From Gammaproteobacteria bacterium (GTDB lineage: Bacteria > Pseudomonadota > Gammaproteobacteria > Chromatiales > Sedimenticolaceae), in assembly GCA_020445245.1 (NCBI GenBank), contig JAGRHB010000037.1, forward strand, positions 1 to 10,413: a stretch of 10,413 bases of DNA. Direction: 5' to 3'. The notes below the pieces were generated by a model that saw nothing but the letters and a program-made list of their open reading frames with translations, was not told the DNA's origin and searched no databases. Positions 7,907-10,413 of the stretch are shown here, piece after piece; position 1 is the first letter of the stretch; every line of letters begins with the position of its first letter. A program made the translations under genes and the position numbers.

Positions 7907-9748
7907 GTGAAACAGACAAACGCGGTGCCGGAATCCGAATCCAGCTTTGACCATAAGATCTTCCTGCGCAGCCTGACCCCGGGTCCGGGCGTCTACCGGA
8001 TGCTGAATGCGCGGGGTGAGGTGATGTACGTCGGCAAGGCCAAGAACCTGCGTCGGCGGGTCGGCAGCTACTTCACCCGCGCAGCGAATCGACGGATTGC
8101 CAGCATGGTGGCGCAGATCCGGGATATCGAAATCACGGCGACGCATACCGAAGCCGAGGCGCTGTTGCTGGAAAACAACCTGATCAAGGAGCACAAGCCG
8201 CGCTACAACGTGCTCCTGCGTGACGACAAGAGTTATCCCTACCTGTTTCTGTCGGAAGAGGAATTCCCACGACTCGCATTCCACCGTGGGGCGCGCAAGG
8301 CCAAGGGTCGCTTTTTCGGTCCCTATCCCAGTGCCAGTTCAGTACGCGAAACGCTGCAGCTGCTGCAGAAGCTGTTTCCCGTCCGGCAATGTGAAGACAG
8401 CTATTTTCGCAATCGCTCGCGACCCTGCCTGCAATATCAGATCCAGCGCTGCACTGCGCCCTGCGTGGGCTTCGTCACGCCGGATGCATACAACCAGGAT
8501 GTACGGGATACGGAGCTGTTTCTCGAGGGCAAGGCGTCGGATGTCGTCGAGCGCTGGGTACACAAGATGGAGGCGGCTGCCGCGCGACTGGAATTTGAAG
8601 AGGCGGCGCACCTGCGTGATCAGATCGGCGCACTGCGCGCGGTCCAGGAAAAACAGTATGTCAGCGGCGAACGGGGTGATCTCGATATTGTCGCTGTGGC
8701 CGCCGGGGGCGCCGTTGCCTGTGTGCAGCTGTTCTACGTGCGCCAGGGCCGCAATCTCGGAAACAAGAGCCTGTTTCCGCGTTCGGGTGACGGCGCCGAG
8801 CCGGGCGAGATCATCTCGGCGTTCATCGCGCAACACTATCTGGGTAAAGCGGTTCCGCAGCAGATCCTGGTCAGTGTGGAACCGGACGATAAGGCCGTGC
8901 TCGAAGAGTCGCTGAGCCTGCAGGCGGCGCGCAAGGTGACAATCCAGTCGCGTCCGCGCGGTGAACGTGCACGCTGGCTGAAAATGGCGGTGGACAATGC
9001 AGCACTGGCCCTGGCCTCGCGCCTGGCCAGCGCCGGCAGCGCCCGCGCCCGGCTCGTCGCCCTGCAGGCGGTGCTTGACCTTGCCGAGCCACCGCAGCGC
9101 ATGGAATGTTTCGACATCAGCCATACCCAGGGTGACCAGACGGTCGCATCCTGCGTGGTGTTTGTGGATGGTGCGGCCAATAAGGCCGACTATCGTCGTT
9201 TCAACATCTCCGGGATCACGCCGGGTGATGACTATGCAGCCATGCGCCAGGCATTGGACCGTCGGTACAAGCGGGTGTTGGCCGGCGAGGGCAGGCTGCC
9301 CGACATCCTGCTGATCGACGGCGGTCTGGGACAGCTGGCCGTGGCCGGCGAAATCATGGCTGAACTGGGCGTGGCGGGTGTCCTGCTGCTCGGCGTGGCC
9401 AAAGGGCCGGACCGGCGTCCCGGCATGGAGCAGCTTTTGTTGTTGGGGCGCAGTACCCCTCTTATACTGCCTGCAGACTCGCCGGCCCTGCACCTGGTGC
9501 AGCAGATCCGTGACGAGGCGCATCGATTTGCGATCACCGGACACCGTCAGCGGCGCGGCAAGGCGAAAAAGCGCTCGGTACTTGAGGACATCAGTGGCAT
9601 CGGCCCGAAGCGCCGGGCACGTCTACTCAAACAGTTCGGTGGCCTGCAGGGTCTGGCGCGTGCAGGCATCGAAGATATCAGTACCGTCGAAGGTGTCAGC
9701 GAGAAGCTGGCGCAAGAGATCTACGCGGCATTTCACGGTAACAAATGA
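7907..9748 (+). CDS. uvrC: excinuclease ABC subunit UvrC
   Basis: UvrC makes both incisions around DNA lesions marked by UvrA-UvrB in nucleotide-excision repair. From GTG 7907 it has 613 residues, the usual length. The GIY-YIG nuclease (about 25-105) contains GVYRM and MYVGKAKNLRRRVGSYF and makes the 3' cut. Four cysteines, C162, C174, C182 and C186 (C-X11-C-X7-C-X3-C), match the iron-sulfur cluster spacing reported for E. coli UvrC. The UVR domain (about 215-250), which contacts UvrB, contains LEFEEAAHLRDQI. The RNase H-like domain making the 5' cut has Asp403 (CFDISH), Asp471 (LLIDGG) and His539 (DEAHRF). Helix-hairpin-helix motifs (SGIGPKRRARLLKQFGG and later) end the protein. GTG 7925 is a possible shorter start; neither has a good ribosome-binding site. 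The stop overlaps pgsA (ATGA). Confidence 0.97.
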   Translation: MKQTNAVPESESSFDHKIFLRSLTPGPGVYRMLNARGEVMYVGKAKNLRRRVGSYFTRAANRRIASMVAQIRDIEITATHTEAEALLLENNLIKEHKPRYNVLLRDDKSYPYLFLSEEEFPRLAFHRGARKAKGRFFGPYPSASSVRETLQLLQKLFPVRQCEDSYFRNRSRPCLQYQIQRCTAPCVGFVTPDAYNQDVRDTELFLEGKASDVVERWVHKMEAAAARLEFEEAAHLRDQIGALRAVQEKQYVSGERGDLDIVAVAAGGAVACVQLFYVRQGRNLGNKSLFPRSGDGAEPGEIISAFIAQHYLGKAVPQQILVSVEPDDKAVLEESLSLQAARKVTIQSRPRGERARWLKMAVDNAALALASRLASAGSARARLVALQAVLDLAEPPQRMECFDISHTQGDQTVASCVVFVDGAANKADYRRFNISGITPGDDYAAMRQALDRRYKRVLAGEGRLPDILLIDGGLGQLAVAGEIMAELGVAGVLLLGVAKGPDRRPGMEQLLLLGRSTPLILPADSPALHLVQQIRDEAHRFAITGHRQRRGKAKKRSVLEDISGIGPKRRARLLKQFGGLQGLARAGIEDISTVEGVSEKLAQEIYAAFHGNK

Positions 9749-10341
9749 GCCCGATTTATAATCTCCCGAATCTCCTGACGCTGCTGCGGATCGTCCTGAT
9801 TCCGGTGTTCGTTGTGTTGTTCTACCTGCCGATGGCCTGGTCGCGCGAGGCGGCCACCGTGATCTTCGTACTGGCCGCGATCACCGACTGGTTGGATGGC
9901 TATCTGGCCCGCCGGATGCAACTGGTGTCGGCACTGGGGGCCTTCCTCGACCCTGTAGCCGACAAACTCATGGTGGCGACTGCCCTCGTTTTGCTGGTTC
10001 AGGCCGACCCCCAGGTTGCTATTGCGGTGGCAGCCGCGGTGATTATCGGTCGCGAGATCACGATATCGGCGCTGCGCGAATGGATGGCCGAACTGGGAAA
10101 ACGGACCCGGGTTGCGGTCTCGGAAATCGGCAAGTTCAAGACGGCGGCGCAAATGGCCGCGATCACCCTGTTGATCTACCGGGACGATTTCTGGGAGATC
10201 CCGGTGTATACGGTGGGCCTGGTTTTGCTGTATGTCGCGGTGGTCCTGACGCTATGGTCCATGACCTTGTACCTGCGTGCTGCATGGCCCAGTCTGAGCG
10301 GCGAAGATTCGTCGCCGCGCCTGCCGCAGGATTTACAGTAA
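9745..10341 (+). CDS. pgsA: CDP-diacylglycerol-glycerol-3-phosphate 3-phosphatidyltransferase (PgsA)
   Basis: PgsA is the inner-membrane enzyme that makes phosphatidylglycerol phosphate from CDP-diacylglycerol and glycerol 3-phosphate, the committed step to phosphatidylglycerol and cardiolipin. The 198-residue product begins MSPIYNLPNLLTLLRI, typical of the family. It holds the complete CDP-alcohol phosphotransferase motif: Asp48, Asp51-Gly52, Ala55-Arg56, Gly65, Asp69 and Asp73 (ITDWLDGYLARR then GAFLDPVADK). These aspartates bind the two metal ions. Several hydrophobic helices surround the motif. It is somewhat longer than the E. coli enzyme, with a polar tail (SLSGEDSSPRLPQDLQ) after the last helix. 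ATG 9745 overlaps the uvrC stop, indicating coupling. The uvrC-pgsA-tRNA-Gly order is conserved with E. coli. Confidence 0.95.
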   Translation: MSPIYNLPNLLTLLRIVLIPVFVVLFYLPMAWSREAATVIFVLAAITDWLDGYLARRMQLVSALGAFLDPVADKLMVATALVLLVQADPQVAIAVAAAVIIGREITISALREWMAELGKRTRVAVSEIGKFKTAAQMAAITLLIYRDDFWEIPVYTVGLVLLYVAVVLTLWSMTLYLRAAWPSLSGEDSSPRLPQDLQ

Positions 10342-10346
10342 CAGGC

Positions 10347-10374
10347 TTGACACAAGTCGCCGAATGCCTAAAAT
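10347..10374 (+). promoter_or_regulatory. promoter of tRNA-Gly
   Basis: A perfect -35 TTGACA (10347-10352) and a -10 TAAAAT (10369-10374, five of six) are separated by 16 bases. A GC-rich stretch (CGGCGC) follows, as in stable-RNA promoters under stringent control. The start point would be near 10381, about eight bases before the tRNA. It begins six bases after the pgsA stop, so the tRNA has its own promoter. Confidence 0.88.
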
Positions 10375-10388
10375 ACGGCGCTCGTTCG

Positions 10389-10413
10389 GCGGGAATAGCT
10401 CAGTTGGTAGAGC
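10389..10413 (+). tRNA. tRNA-Gly(GCC), 5' part (partial)
   Basis: The last 25 bases begin GCGGGAAUAGCUCAGUUGG and run to UAGAGC. This is the acceptor 5' strand, D-stem and D-loop of a bacterial tRNA-Gly and, from memory, is identical to the 5' end of E. coli glyW. The anticodon lies beyond the window, so GCC is inferred from this likeness and from the conserved pgsA-tRNA-Gly order. Further tRNAs may follow, as cysT and leuZ do in E. coli. Confidence 0.88.

Noticed and set aside
8339..9544. A 401-codon minus-strand open frame opposite uvrC
   Set aside because: It is antisense to all major uvrC domains and has no family-like motif.

Overview
The window is about 10.4 kb of GC-rich, densely packed chromosomal DNA from a gammaproteobacterium. 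Three things point there: the run ftsK-lolA-rarA-serS, the run uvrY-type regulator-uvrC-pgsA followed by tRNA-Gly(GCC), and a yccA-type gene lying next to tRNA-Ser(UGA). All three neighbourhoods are familiar from Escherichia and Pseudomonas, but the insertions and losses seen here fit neither genome. I cannot name the genus; a Chromatiales-like lineage is only a guess. I see no insertion sequence, phage gene, CRISPR array or toxin-antitoxin pair. Most of the window is housekeeping.

Layout. Positions 1-2126 (+) hold the end of ftsK, lolA (periplasmic lipoprotein carrier) and rarA (fork-associated AAA+ ATPase). Positions 2129-4169 (+) hold a tight fluC/crcB-DUF190-serS cluster: a fluoride channel whose stop overlaps the start of a PII-like small protein, followed three bases later by seryl-tRNA synthetase. 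Positions 4295-5392 (-) hold tRNA-Ser(UGA), a strong intrinsic terminator and an AEC-family permease. The permease converges on serS.

Positions 5393-5566 are a divergent promoter region serving tRNA-Ser (-) and a yccA/Bax-inhibitor-1 gene (+). The two -10 elements lie in the arms of a perfect 11-bp inverted repeat. The yccA gene ends at a textbook terminator, followed by a 60-residue two-helix membrane protein.

Positions 6628-10341 (+) form one cluster: a GacA/UvrY-type response regulator, a family-5 uracil-DNA glycosylase, uvrC and pgsA, joined by ATGA overlaps or a 2-base gap. Base-excision and nucleotide-excision repair genes thus sit behind a global regulator. A strong tRNA promoter and the first 25 bases of tRNA-Gly close the window.

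I found no clearly new multi-gene system. The points most worth a second look are the DUF190-fluC overlap, the glycosylase inside the uvrY-uvrC cluster, the mirrored divergent promoters at 5409-5495, the inverted repeat around the regulator's possible -10 box, the permease isolated behind a tRNA terminator, and the uncharacterised 60-residue membrane protein. No gap between genes exceeds 300 bases; the longest is 174 bases, 5393-5566.
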